Shown here piece after piece: positions 48,350 through 60,575 of a stretch of 64,000 nt of DNA. Each line of letters opens with the position of its first letter. The stretch's first letter is position 1. Source of the stretch: Paralvinella palmiformis (taxonomy: Eukaryota; Annelida; Polychaeta; Terebellida; Alvinellidae); the NCBI GenBank assembly GCA_025642065.1, contig JAODUP010000556.1, positions 206,001-270,000 of the forward strand, read 5' to 3'. The position numbers and the translations under genes are program-made. The notes under the pieces are model-generated. The model made no database searches and had not been told where the DNA came from. It saw only the letters and a list, made by a program, of their open reading frames with translations.

Positions 48350-48640
48350 TTAATACTGATAATAGTCAATAATTACCAGGGTCTGGTTGTAAATGGGTGA
48401 AACGCCAGCTGTTTTTACCTCATTTGGGACTCTGCTATGATGAATGGAAAAATGTATGTGGGTTAAGAGAGGTGCCAAGTGTTTGGTCCCATTCCTTCTA
48501 AATTTCACTGGTAGGTTAACTAGTCCAGTAGCTTTGTTAGGGTTGAGTGTTTCCAGATGTCTCAATTCTAGGACACTCAATGGCTTAAATTGGGCCTATG
48601 TGTTGTTAAGCAACATTCATCTATCCATCCTGAGACCACT
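48350..48640 (-). pseudogene. LINE reverse transcriptase fragment
   Basis: Minus frame reads LRHLETLNPNKATGLVNLPV, KHLAPLLTHIHFSIHHSRVP and VKTAGVSPIYNQ. This is the RT N-terminal 'NP.KA.G.D.IP..' region of non-LTR elements. Truncated on both sides. Confidence 0.75.
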
Positions 48641-49198
48641 TTCAAAACGCTCCATTTTAAAATTAGATTTGACATTTAATTTTGTTATGCAAATGTTTAT
48701 ATTGGCTGTATCTGAAGTGATGCATAACTTTGTCCCTTTCAAAGATCATGTAAAGAATCTCTCTAAACATGCACATCTGAGTTCATTATTTCAGATGTAT
48801 TTCCTGGACAGGTGATAGTCCACCTATAACCGCCATAATTTTACATTTGAAAAAAATAACAACCATGTCTTATTATGTTTTAGTGATCTCAGTTTGTCGA
48901 TGTTGTGTTTATTAAATACTTCCTTGTATAAAAAGTCAATAAATGATCACTTATTCCAATTGTAATTACATCCAAATTACTGATTTTATCAGGAAGGACA
49001 ATTGCATCAATAATAGAACTGCTAGTTGTCACTATTGCTAGTTCACTAATCAGTTGTGTATATCATTCAGTAACAGACGACTGCACCATCTGGCGGAACT
49101 CCACTTGTGTTGTCTGCTTAATTATGGCTAATAAATATGTTAAACCGTCTGATAAAATACATTCTTTTTACAGAACGTAAAATAACAGAGTGTACAAA

Positions 49199-49498
49199 CC
49201 GTTCTGGAATTGGAACTGATGGTAAATTTTGGAACTGATTATTTAAAAAAAATGGAATTGGAATCGATAAAATTAGAATTGTAGTTTCCTAAAAACAAAT
49301 CCACAAATTAATTTTTTAATTCAGAAATATTTCTTTCATGACAATCCTACTTGGAATATAAACCACTTGGAGTACATGTTCTAAGTAGGTACTCTGAGTA
49401 CCTACTCATGGTAAAAAATAGTAGATAAAAAACGAAATTGGAATTGATAAATTTGATTTGGAATTGACCAAATGGAATTGGAATTGACACCATGTCTG
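49199..49498 (+). mobile_element. Small hAT-like MITE rich in GGAATTG
   Basis: About 300 bp with repeated GGAATTGGAATTGA at both ends, flanked by GTACAAA at 49192-49198 and 49499-49505. Related sequence lies at 60945-61085 and, on the minus strand, at 56233-56372 and 54545-54612. Confidence 0.7.
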
Positions 49499-49505
49499 GT
49501 ACAAA

Positions 49506-51474
49506 GAGGTTCGCATGTGGATAAACTGTCTATTATACACACAGACTTGGTGAGTTATTGTCAACAACAACCTATATTTTGCCAGTAAACACAGATTTAT
49601 TTACCATTGTTTATGTCTTGTTCAGCTGTAGTTTATAACATCAATACATGGCGTATTTGACATTCATATATTTCATGCTGGTCTTCTTGATTGAGGATAA
49701 TTTTAGACAAATTTTGGTCAAAGAAATCAAATACCATCAACTTTAAATCTGATTATATACACAATTTGAGTTTCATGGTACATCAACCAGTAATTGTAAT
49801 ATTTAAAGTCTGGGTTTCAGACAGGTGTTGAGCAAATGAATATTCATTAGCCATGTTGTTGCGTCTGACAAAAATTGTTCTAAGTGATGATAATTATGTT
49901 ATCAGGGTTTCCTCTGCTATATAATGTGCCTTGCTGATTTTTTACACTGCCTCATTGGTATTTCGGCGACACAATATTGATTTTTCACAACGTTCTTTCG
50001 CTGGCAATCGATATAAAATGTCCTAAAATCACTTACATTTTTGTAAGATAGCACATTTAGCAACGATGTATTTTAAGCTAAGATTCTATATGCGCAGTAT
50101 GCAGACATGGAAAAACATGTAGAATGACGAGAACGCTTCCATATGTCCAGATGCCACTGTATGATTTGTCCTGCTGCTGGGTAAAAAAATGTATGGGAGA
50201 ATCCATAAAATGACTTCAGGGACAGGTGTTTACCGAAACGTTTGATAAGATTTCAGATTCTCTGGTCAATCTGTTGGAATTTAACCCCATCAAATTGTAC
50301 TTCCTTGACTAGATTATGGTATGCTCCTTGTTTAAACTGGTTCCTGTTTAATTATGTCATGTACCCAACAGGGATGATTTCTTAGCTTATTACATTTTCT
50401 TAATTGCATAAATCTTTATGCAGTAGCAATCAGTAACAAGTTATATTGCTCCATTTCCAACAGGGAAAGCTTCAGTTTGGACTGATTAGACATATGTTCT
50501 TGGCATGAAAATCTTCGGCATATTCCTGAATAAACATTCTAATTTCTAAGGATGTAACAACAGTATATTGTTTTATTAATAATTTTATAAGTATTTTTTG
50601 GTATTTATATTATAATGTGTTAATCTGTTTTGGTGAGTAACTGACACACACACACACACACCTGTTTTTTGTTTGTTGCTATCCATTCTGTATTTCTATT
50701 GTGTTGCCATGTTCTTGGCATGAAAATCTTTGGCAAAAAAGACCGAAAACACACGGGAAAACATTTATATAGAATCATACAAATCACATGCCGTTTGATA
50801 CTTTGTGTAGATAAACAATAGGTCACCCATGATTGACTTTGTGACTTCAGCACTTGCCTGTACAGCCTCGTGCTCCTTTTTTACCCAGGAGAAACACTGG
50901 TTATTATGTGAGAACAAAAGATTTATTTTTGTAAGTTACAAATCCGAGAAATTTATTTAATATTGTTTGTTATCAGATATTTACAGTTTCTTGTCACAAC
51001 ATCTGAATTGCAGTGTGATAGCCATTGTCATGAAATTTTGGGCGATGAAAGCTGACTTTTCATGACAAACAATCTATTAGCCAAAAATAACAATAAGAAA
51101 ATATTATATTTAGCAATACCATAATGGACATTCTGTAAAACTGCTATAAAAGATCATAATTGTGAATTTACGAATGACTGCATTTGTTGTTTGATTGGTA
51201 CTTCACTGTGTACATTGGGTCACTGGACTGCAAACCATAGTAGATATCTGGATCATGGACTGTGCATGCATCATGGAAATTGTCTATTCCAAAAATATTT
51301 GATAAATCTTCAAACTATTTGGCCTACTGCCACCTTGTAAATTGGTATTAAAGTCACTCAGTATTATACATTCAAAAGTTATCAGTCTATTATTATTAAT
51401 GCAAGTTTGTTCGAGCAAGATATAAAGTCTGATTGCGTGAAGGTTCTATAGCACACTCCCACCAGAATAGGCAG
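49506..51474. other. Intergenic, nothing assigned
   Basis: AT-rich. CA tract at 50643-50661. The stretch 51200-51287 resembles the right end of the MITE at 1801-2256. No genes seen. Confidence 0.5.
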
Positions 51475-51607
51475 TGTCTTTGGTAATAGGGTCTTTGATA
51501 ATTGTGTCTCTGTCTTTGGTAATAGGGTCTTTGATAATTGTGTCTCTGTCTTTGGTAATAGGGTCTTTGGTAATTGTGTATCTATCTTTTGTAATAGGGT
51601 CTTTGTC
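51475..51607. repeat. 36-bp minisatellite
   Basis: About 3.6 copies of TGTCTTTGGTAATAGGGTCT plus TTGATAATTGTGTCTC. Confidence 0.93.
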
Positions 51608-51939
51608 TAAACAACCTTGAATCCATCCAGGTCAGATTTTGGGTTGAAGACTAGATCCTCACAAATGAACACACATATGCCTTCTCCTTGCCGGTTCCCA
51701 TCATTACATAACACAGATTAACCATCAACATATGTCTCTAAGTCAGTAATCATGTCATTTAGCCAGGTTTATGTGATCCCTATGACTGCTGTCTTGGTTT
51801 ATCTTGCGATTGTCTGGATCTTAGAAGGTTTCATACATTTAACTTGATTAAATTGAGGCCTTTTACCTTAAAACAAGTTAAACTTAGTAGGTCCATGCTG
51901 GCCCCCATTTTAAAGCGGTGATTTTTTTACCAATGTATT

Positions 51940-52078
51940 ATTATTAACATGTTTGAACGGGTTACATCAATATGCCGAGACGTCTACTACCATCTTAAAA
52001 ACATCCACTGTTTAAAAACATTCTCGGCACAAGAAGCACTTATAACTGTAGTCCATGCCTTTGTTACATCTTGTATTA
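51940..52078 (+). pseudogene. CR1/L2-like LINE fragment joined head-on to an opposite-strand LINE
   Basis: Plus frame reads [20 protein letters not shown] and [14 protein letters not shown], matching the copy at 18060-18170. At 52078/52079 it abuts minus-strand LINE sequence. Confidence 0.8.
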
Positions 52079-53970
52079 GATCACTTTGATACATTGGTGC
52101 TGTTCCACTCAGTACTTTGAATCTGTGAAACAAGATCTTGTACAGTGAACTGGCGTAACATGTTCCTTTTTGCAAGTGCGTGTCACCAGACATGCAGCAC
52201 ATTTCTGCACTCGCTCATGTCTCATTTTTTTATGTACTTACAAATAAGTCCTATATTTCTTATTTGATAATAACTGGATTTATAGAATTCATCTGCTTCT
52301 CCATTCCTAGAGTAGTATCCACTATAATCCCTAGATAACTGGATCTTACCTTAATGCGAAGATTCTCAGTTTTCTTGGATGCTTGTTGCTTGGGTGCATC
52401 TAGATACTATTTATCATATCTGTTTTAAGTCATTTAGACTTTAGTGTCATCAGCATAACAATGATGTTTAATGTTATACCTTTTAAGAATTTCACCAACT
52501 TGCTAAATCTACATACAGTAATTCTTTCATCCTAAAATGACGACATACATCTGGTGATGTTTTATCAACGACAGTAACACGAGGGTTCTTTTCGTGAGGT
52601 ACAACTTTATCCGGGTTAAGGTCCTTTCCTTGATTCCAAAGAAATATTCTCAGCAATATTGGTTGATCGAATACCGCAAAAGCTGCAGATAAATCAAGCA
52701 TAATTAATGCAGTCGTGGATCCTTCATCAAGAGCCTCAGCAATATCACTGAGCACCTTTCAGAAAGCAGTTTCTCTTGAATGACCTCTATGATAATGAGA
52801 CTGATAATTCTTATGGATGTCATTGTACTGTAAGTGATCTTCTATGTGCATATCTGCTACCTATTCAATAAGTTTGGATATGAATGTAAGGTTAGAAATA
52901 GGACAATAACTCTTCATATCTTCCTCATTCAACCCTCACCTCTTAAGCATCAGGGTTATGACTCGTTTCAAACACAACAGTATTACTGACTCATTCTATA
53001 CTATTGACAATGGCTATCATCAGTGGTAGAAGTTGATCCACACATTTCTTGTGGGTAGTGGATCTAATTGATACGAGTCATTTGGAGATTTGATAATTAT
53101 CTCCTTAACTGCTGAAGCTGGTTAAACAATCTCAAGCATTTTCCCATTAAACATAACATCCGTATCCATGGAGATATTGTCCATATTATTTGGGGAATCA
53201 GAAATAAACTAAGCTCATTCATTAAACTTTGGGAGATTGTCATTTGAATTACTTTTGACTACATAATGTTCCTTGTTAATTCGTTTCTTTTTATCTTTTC
53301 CACATTCTTCGATCTTTGTGGATAAGAAAAATGTCTCGAATAATAGTATATTCTTTTTTTTACCGAGTTCCCTGTCTATTTCAAAGTGCAACATTAAGGA
53401 AGTTCGGTACCAGGTTCTCTTTGCTTTCCTCCGAATGTTCTTAACAGATCTAAACTTATCGGAGTACCAAGGAGCTTTTGGTCCCGACATAATAATTTGT
53501 TTACAAGAGGGAACATCGTGATTAATGATATTTTGAACATCTTTGTTGTAGGTTATCAGCTATTCAACGGCCCCTTCATATCTACTCTTGTGTTGAGGTG
53601 ACTGTAAATCCTCCATAACGTTTTGAATATTTAAGCTACTGGTATGATATTTTCTGTAAGGTTCATTATTAATGATGAACTGTACAGTTGGGTGATTGCT
53701 GAAGGGTTTACCTTTGTCGTTCCTACTGACTGAGACAAAGGACGCGTACAGAAGGAACTCCTACTATGAGGGAGCTCGTCTCTTTGGAGATGACCAAATC
53801 TAGTGTGTGGCCTCCTTTGTCAATTGTGCCATTGGTATGCCGAGTTAATCCGCACGAATCCAGAATGCTGCAAAACTTATAAACTTCAACATTAGACTTA
53901 TTATCCGCAGGGAAATTTAAATCACCAATTATAATAACATCATATGGGATAATGGCTAAGTTATCTTAAG
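52079..53970 (-). pseudogene. CR1/L2-like LINE, endonuclease to RT C-terminus, broken
   Basis: In element order on the minus strand: GDLNFPADNKSNVEVYKFCS and GGHTLDLVISKETSSLIVGV (endonuclease end, 53935-53720); KAPWYSDKFRSVKNIRRKAK; VKEIIIKSPNDSYQLDPLPT; TTALIMLDLSAAFAVFDQPI (RT motif A, altered from AFDTVDH); YKILFHRFKVLSGTAPMYQS. Several stops, shifts and deletions, with most of the RT palm missing. Confidence 0.82.
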
Positions 53971-54855
53971 TATTTAGAAAATTCCTCAAAGAATAATGAG
54001 TTTTTAACACCCCATTTTGGAAGGAGTGGGATGATATTTTATAATAAAAAATATAACTATAATCTTTCCTGTATTTAATGACAGTGTCATAAACCTGTCA
54101 TAAATACCTTTATGATGTCATACACCCTCATAAACTGTCAAACCTTTTTATTCACTATATTTTGTGATTTAAATTTGTTTAGCTTTCACTTTTGATCTAT
54201 TTTGGTTAGAACTAGTTGTGGATTATCATTATATCAGAATTAGTATATTTATATATTACAAACATGAATAAAAAATTATATATTATGTTAGTCTCTCTTA
54301 CATTCTCAGTTCAGTTATAACAGAAATAATTTGGAGGTATCTTTATTAAGTAACCATAACAGACTCTCACATCATTCACACATATACAATTGAATCAGTC
54401 CATTTGATACATCAATCATCAGTAATCCAAATCACAAAGTCTTTGAAGGATCCTGTGACAAAATACCAGCTTTGCTGTTTTCTCATGAAACAAACCATGT
54501 GTAACTATTATTTAATGTGAAAGCTATAAGATGGATTAATGGAATCAGAATAGCAGAGTACATACTTGGAATACCTAGTCCAAGTAGTTTATATTCCAAG
54601 TAGGATTTTTTTCAATTCACTTAGTTTATTTCAACATTCATAATACATCATTTTAATGCAAGCAAACGTACATAGAATGTTGAAAAGGAGGATGCTTGAA
54701 GCATTGCTTATATAACGCTCCCCCCCCCCCCTTAACATAACATATAAAAATATTCATGACAAATTTAAAAATAAAAACAAATTGTTTAGTGACTTACCTG
54801 ATGATAATAACATATACCAAGAACTATCATAACAAAACTTAATATTGTAACATAA

Positions 54856-55044
54856 GTGGCTCCTCCGTGGTCTAGCGGTAGTGTGCTGGACCACAGATCA
54901 CTACCACCCGTTTTTGAATCTCGGTGTAACCATATCTGAAGGTTGTTTCATCTCTGACTTCGCTTCATTACGTTTGGAGGTCGCTCGGCCCATTTAGCCT
55001 TCCTTTTGTATAAAAGTGGCCATAAAACATCAATCATCTTCATC
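54856..55044 (+). mobile_element. tRNA-derived SINE, family B, with 12-bp target duplication
   Basis: Plus-strand copy: GTGGCTCCTCCGTGGTCTAG head, TTTTTGAATCTCGG B-box, GGAGGTCGCTCGGCCCATTT body and AAAACATCAATCATCTTCAT tail. ATTGTAACATAA flanks it at 54844-54855 and 55045-55056. Confidence 0.92.
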
Positions 55045-55587
55045 ATTGTAACATAATCCACGTGGTTCGTAAATAATATCTCTGAACTAATTGAATATTT
55101 GTAATCGTGATGTAGAAATAATACTCTGGAAGTTCATTAGTTAGCTTAAACTTACATTTGCTCTTTATCTTTTACCTTCCCACCCATGTATATTTGGTTT
55201 TCTTTTCCAACTGTTCAGAGCAGCAAAGTTTGTAGACTTTAAATCTTGTCTAAAAATATGGTTTCTTTTCGTTCACTTATAGCTGCTGATGCATGTTATT
55301 GTGGTCTATTGGAGTGCATCGTGTGGCCTAATAGCTCTGTCTTCAGCACTCGAGGTTTCTGTTCCAGTTACCTCACCCTTAGTCCATATCAGTCTAGCCT
55401 CTACCCATTGACCTGTCCAGTCTGGGTGTCCCTAACAGAAGCCAGTGCTCCAGCAGGCATAGCTCTCCGGGTCACTGAGACATACAAGCCCTCCCCTCAC
55501 CATGTTAACGGATGAACTGTGCGGGTGAGGTTCAAGCTTGTTATATCTGTAATATCTATCATGCAAATTTCATTTTGAAATATTGCT

Positions 55588-55713
55588 GTTTAATGGGCAC
55601 TTGTGAAAATAGCTAAATGGGCTGAGCAACCTTCAATAGCTGACCTAGATTTGAACTCAGATGATAGAGCTTTGTGCTCAAACAATATACCAGTTAGTCT
55701 GTGGAAGTGCCCA
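55588..55713 (-). mobile_element. Decayed family B SINE
   Basis: AGCTAAATGGGCTGAGCAAC and GATTTGAACTCAGATG follow the family B order on the minus strand. Confidence 0.65.
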
Positions 55714-56372
55714 CAAATTTCTGGTTGAATTTTAGGTATATATTGTTGGAGCATCACCATATAATGTCTTTGAATAGCTTCTACAATTAAGAGCACTTTA
55801 ATAGGTAGTCACAGACATTATTATAGTAAAACCACATCAGTTTAATAAAAAATCATATTGTGGGAAGATAAACAATACTAAATATGCTATTAACAACACT
55901 AATGCCTGGCATGTAACAACCTGACTATAATTTTTCATACACTTGTGTTACTATTATGTGTGACAGTGTATCATCCAATTTATGAGTGGAGTTGTTTAGT
56001 CTTAGTGCTGGACACACTTGAGACACATGGATTCTCAGGGGGGGGGGGGTTCTGTCGAGGGAAATAAATCCTACAACCAGAAGCATTGGCTCGATTCACA
56101 CCCACAACTTACATTATCCTAACTACTAACACATTTGAATATATTCATTTTGTTAATGGAGCGGTACCACAGAAATAATTGAGGGCATCAACAGTAGACA
56201 TGTCACTCTCAGGCCTAATCTGAGGAAGGGAAGGAATATTTCTGAATTTAAAATGGTAAATTTATTTGTGGATTTCATTTTTTTGTAGCTAACTTCAGTT
56301 CACAATTTATCAATTCCATTTTTTTTAAACAATGCCGGAATTGAATTGACCCCATGTCTTGTAGTAGATGCC

Positions 56373-57138
56373 TCAAGTAGTTCCAAGCTACATTTCAGTA
56401 AGTGCTAATGCATGAATATCATGAGATACAGCATCTATAATCATCCTTTATTACTCAACAATTGAACAGTTAGACAACATACTGATATAGGGACTTGACC
56501 TTCAGATCATTATGCAGAGTATAACACACACATTATAAATATTAATATTCCTTGCTAATTCGCTAGCTCGTTTGCAACTAGGATACACAATAACTTTAAT
56601 AGATTTAGATCTAAATCAGATAATTATATATTAGGTCACCTCACTGTTAGTTACAGAAATAAGATTCCTGGTATTTACAATAGCTTTATTACGATAAGCC
56701 ATAACTTTGTGGCTGGCAGCAGTTAGTCTAATATGTTTAATATTTTGTCAGTTCCCCGACATGATGTTTCAAGATGGTGGCTTTCTCGTCACATTCAGAT
56801 GTGATGGCTGTTTACCAAAACTGGACTCAACAAAGGGACAACGAGCAGTATTGGTTGACTGCCCACAAAATCATTCCAACATCTTACGGAATCATACTGA
56901 TCTATTGGAAGATGAATAAAGTCAAAGAACATTCATCTACCATTCTGGAAATCTGTGAAGTTGGACCAAAAAAAACCCCAAAACTGCACAAAATAACATT
57001 CTTGTTGGGGAAAACTTGATGAAGCTGTCATGTGAACATAGTGCCCACAAGGAGTTATTAACAATATAAGCCAAGTTATTTAAATAGTATAAATTTGTTT
57101 ACCATATTTGGTATATTCTCTCATTATTTAGTACTGAC
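56373..57138. other. Upstream region of POLR1H
   Basis: AT-rich. Overlapping plus-strand frames at 56707-57019 show a protein-like stretch (VYQNWTQQRDNEQYWLTAHK) of unknown origin, probably transposon debris. No TATA box or CpG cluster stands out before the POLR1H start. Confidence 0.45.
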
Positions 57139-57265
57139 ATGGCAGAGGAAAAGCCCTTTAAGAGCGATATTGATTTCTGCCCTCAATGTGGCACAATACT
57201 TCCTCTACCTGAAGCAGCAGACGTCGTCTTGTGTCAGAGATGTCATTATGCTATTGATGCCCGAG
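57139..57265 (+). CDS. POLR1H: POLR1H exon 1: N-terminal zinc ribbon
   Basis: Residues 1-42 plus one base. MAEEKPFKSDIDFCPQCGTI then LPLPEAADVVLCQRCHYAID. The donor is G|GTTATT, a weak consensus. The ATG is the first in frame and fits the family length. Confidence 0.95.
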
Positions 57266-57800
57266 GTTATTATTAGCACATTAATTTAACTTGTTAGTAG
57301 TAAATACCGATTATGTACAATTTGTTATAACTTATTAGTAGATACAGATTTTTTAAATTAATTATTTTATAACTTTAGTTGCATGGTTATTTTTACCTCA
57401 AAGATTCACTAGTTGTTTTCATTACAGAATTTGAAGGTGTTGAGATGGTGTCAAAAGTTGTTTTCAACAAACGTCAAGTTAGAACTACTGGACTCTCGTC
57501 TGATGATTTTGCTGGACCTACAGTATGTTTGTTATTGGCCGATCTGTGTCGTTATATTCAATATTCATCCATCTTTGTATTTGATACTTTGTTAATTTAT
57601 TTTTGTATGAAGCGGTCTGTGGACCAGTTGATGTTTGATTGAATTAGTAACTGTCATTGTTGGCTGTCCTCTTGTCGAGTGACGTTGACACCAATCTGGA
57701 ATAGATCATTTTGACACGATTATTTTTTAATGACATTTTGACATTATTTACGTTATGTCAGTGAAGTTTTTCATTTTACAACAGCTGCATTTGAATGTTT

Positions 57801-57840
<40 letters not shown>

Positions 57841-59297
57841 GGCCAGCATTTTATTTAATCATTTTGATTTTCCTTCAGGTCGATAGAAGATGTCCCAAAT
57901 GTGACAATGAAGGTATGACTTACGCAACGAGGCAGACGAGATCAGCGGATGAGGGACAGACTGTCTTCTATACCTGTTCTAAGTGTGGGTGAGTGATTCA
58001 ATATTTATCACTCTTTCAGTAAGTGTTAATTGTTCATCTCATTTTGTTTTGTACTAAAAAGGAGCTTTATAGAGGTGCAGGGTACCTGAAGTCATGAAAC
58101 TAACCTCAAGGTCAGAGTTTAAATTTGACTCGTATCCTTTTTGTTTGACATTATAGTCATCTGAACCAATCCAGAATAAATTCATTAATAGAGCAATTTT
58201 AGATATGAATGTATCGGGATTAGGTTTAGATTTTGACAGATAACGCTCAAATCATACACTGATTCCTATGTATTTGGTAACATTTTACACCACAGACTTC
58301 TGAGTGAGAGTTGAAGTTATACATCTATCGTCTGGATTCTAGTTCATTGTTCAGGTTGCCTCATTATTGGTAGAGTTTGTTTGACCTAGTTTGTCTATTG
58401 GTAGAGTTTGTTTAACCTAGTTTGTCTATTGGTAGAGTTTGTTTGACCTAGTTTGTCTATTGGTAGAGTTTGTTTGACCTAGTTTGTCTATTGGTAGAGT
58501 TTGTTTGACCTAGTTTGTCTATCACGTGCATTAAATTGATCAGAATAATAACATTTGAGATGTTTCATTTCACCTTCATTAATAAGCTTTAATGATATTA
58601 ATTGCTTCTAGTCACAGCAAATGATTGTTTCTTTGTTTTGTTGAATATTGTGAGCCATGAGTTTATATTTGTGGTTCATTTGTTGTGAGTCAAACAACAT
58701 TTAATTGATGTGGATTATATTCTTCTTTATTAGAACAGATTTTACGGTGAACATTAATAAAAAATCTTATCTAGAATGAACGAAAATCATCTAAAAACAT
58801 CCACACCTAAAACGTTATACATTTAATTTGACAATAATCATTCATTTCAGTTCCCCAAAACACTCACGGAAGACAAATATTAACATGATCAAATCCTTAT
58901 TCCTTAATACATAATAACAATATTTATTAAACATACAGAACCTCTAATCTCTACTTGATTTATATACCATAAGTCAGTAACAACAGTCTACTTACAATAT
59001 CTCTACACAGCGAGCCCTACAGCTATTTTCTGTTACACGAATCTCCCCCCCCCCCCCCACATACATCCATACATATAACAATATTTTGCTGACTTTTTCT
59101 GGTCAAATAAAGTTTGTTTATGCTCATGACACAAAAACTTGACTTGTGATTTATTTGTTTTTTAAATCAGTTCGCCTTTCACACAATAATGTTCCTAAAA
59201 CAACAGCTATGGCAGCAACAACAACAACAACAACATTTCTCTGTTGTATTTGTTTTTTTCTTATATTTTCAGTTTTCAAGAAGTGGAGTATTCTTAG
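57139..59297 (+). CDS. POLR1H: RNA polymerase I subunit RPA12 (POLR1H/ZNRD1), complete, four exons
   Basis: Small Pol I subunit that acts in the nucleolus; its C-terminal zinc ribbon is TFIIS-like and supports RNA cleavage and termination. Exons 57139-57265, 57428-57522, 57879-57988 and 59273-59297 join with consistent phases into 118 residues (human 126). The N-terminal ribbon has Cys14, Cys17, Cys32, Cys35 (CPQC and CQRC). The C-terminal ribbon has Cys79, Cys82, Cys107, Cys110 (CPKC and CSKC), with the acidic hairpin RSADEGQTVFYTC holding Asp98 and Glu99, the pair that enters the polymerase active site. It ends FQEVEYS, close to the usual FQE.E.S. All junctions are GT-AG. The next gene upstream is EDEM3 on the opposite strand, 26 kb away. 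Confidence 0.96.
57428..57522 (+). CDS. POLR1H: POLR1H exon 2: linker
   Basis: Glu43 (split) to Thr74, FEGVEMVSKVVFNKRQ then VRTTGLSSDDFAGPT. The linker is variable in the family, but FEG and GP are kept. The acceptor is TTACAG and the donor GTATGT. Confidence 0.94.
57806..57836. repeat. (TA)n microsatellite
   Basis: About 15 TA units in POLR1H intron 2, 40 bp from the exon 3 acceptor. Confidence 0.95.
57879..57988 (+). CDS. POLR1H: POLR1H exon 3: C-terminal zinc ribbon
   Basis: Residues 75-110 plus two bases: VDRRCPKCDNEGMTYATRQT then RSADEGQTVFYTCSKC. Nearly all positions match the vertebrate protein. The acceptor is CTTCAG and the donor GTGAGT. Confidence 0.97.
58366..58522. repeat. 31-bp minisatellite, five copies
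   Basis: ATTGGTAGAGTTTGTTTGAC plus CTAGTTTGTCT, five copies with one T-to-A variant, in POLR1H intron 3. Confidence 0.95.
59273..59297 (+). CDS. POLR1H: POLR1H exon 4: last seven residues and stop
   Basis: Completes Gly111 and adds FQEVEYS and TAG. At 25 nt of coding sequence it would be missed by open-frame scanning; a long polypyrimidine tract and TTTTCAG precede it. Confidence 0.93.
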
Positions 59298-59447
59298 CCA
59301 AATTGTCATCGATAGATCGATCGACTAGTTTATGAGTACGTTATGATAACACGGCATGGTGACGTTATGAAAATAGTCTGGCGTGATAATCTATAAAACA
59401 AGAGATGTTGTTTGTTTGTGGTAATTTCGTATTGTTGTTAAAGTGAA

Positions 59448-59474
59448 ATGTGTGTGTGTGTGTGTGTGTGTGTA
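59448..59474. repeat. (GT)n microsatellite
   Basis: About 13 GT units in the presumed POLR1H 3' UTR or just beyond. Confidence 0.95.
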
Positions 59475-59652
59475 TGTAAAGAAATTAACCTTATGTATTT
59501 AAGATTTATAATTAGTCCGTTCAAAAGCTTCAGCTATCGCAAAATTCAGAAGTACGACTCGTGTCAAAGACAGAGTAATAAGAACATATCATCCATGTAT
59601 TTATCACCTACGATGGCTACCATTACATCATTTGTAAGGTCAACAACCTTAT

Positions 59653-60575
59653 ACAGCCCTGCAAGTCATCATATACCCTTATATCTGTAACACGCTGCAG
59701 CCCTGCAAGTCATCATATACCCTTATATCTGTAACACGCTGCAGCCCTGCAAGTCATCATATACCCTTATATCTGTAACACGCTGCAGCCCTGCAAGTCA
59801 TCATATACCCTTATATCTGTAACACGCTGCAGCCCTGCAAGTCATCATATACCTATATCTGTAACACGCTGCAGCCCTGCAAGTCATCATATACCCTTAT
59901 ATCTGTAACACGCTGCAGCCCTGCAAGTTATCATATACGATATATCTGTAACACGCTGCAGCCCTGCAAGTCATCATATACCCTTATATCTGTAACACGC
60001 TGCAGCCCTGCAAGTCATCATATACGATATATCTGTAACACGCTGCAGCCCTGCAAGTCATCATATACCCTTATATCTGTAACACGCTGCAGCCCTGCAA
60101 GTCATCATATACCCTTATATCTGTAACACGATGCAGCCCTGCAAGTCATCATATACCCTTATATCTGTAACACGCTGCAGCCCTGCAAGTCATCATATAC
60201 GATATATCTGTAACACGCTGCAGCCCTGCAAGTCATCATATACCCTTATATCTGTAACACGCTGCAGCCCTGCAAGTCATCATATACCCTTATATCTGTA
60301 ACACGCTGCAGCCCTGCAAGTCATCATATACGATATATCTGTAACACGCTGCAGCCCTGCAAGTCATCATATACCCTTATATCTGTAACACGCTGCAGCC
60401 CTGCAAGTCATCATATACGATATATCTGTAACACGCTGCAGCCCTGCAAGTCATCATATACGATATATCTGTAACACGCTGCAGCCCTGCAAGTCATCAT
60501 ATACCCTATATCTGTAACACGCTGCAGCCCTGCAAGTCATCATATACCCTTATATCTGTAACACGCTGCAGCCAT
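59653..60575. repeat. 42-44 bp minisatellite, about 21 copies
   Basis: Unit CAGCCCTGCAAGTCATCATA then TACCCTTATATCTGTAACAC and GCTG. Two main forms occur: CCCTT (44 bp) and CGA (43 bp), plus two shorter forms. Each junction makes CTGCAG, a PstI site. Located 350 bp after the POLR1H stop; the first clear AATAAA lies beyond it at about 60645, so it could be in the 3' UTR. Confidence 0.97.

Larger units (their letters stand above)
54545..56372 (-). mobile_element. GGAATTG-type hAT-like element split by a 1.6-kb insertion
   Basis: Minus-strand 56372-56233 matches the left half of the 49199 element; 54612-54545 matches what follows it (AATCCTACTTGGAATATAAA). The intervening 54613-56232 should be a later insertion. 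It contains a C-run, the family B SINE at 54856 and a plus-strand frame at 55246-55515 of unknown nature. Confidence 0.5.

Noticed and set aside
48444..48815. 123-codon plus-strand frame
   Set aside because: It is largely antisense to a recognisable LINE reverse transcriptase fragment at 48350-48640.
59653..60575. Regular repeats with near-constant spacing, resembling a CRISPR array
   Set aside because: The whole unit repeats without unique spacers, and the surroundings are eukaryotic genes with introns. It is a minisatellite.
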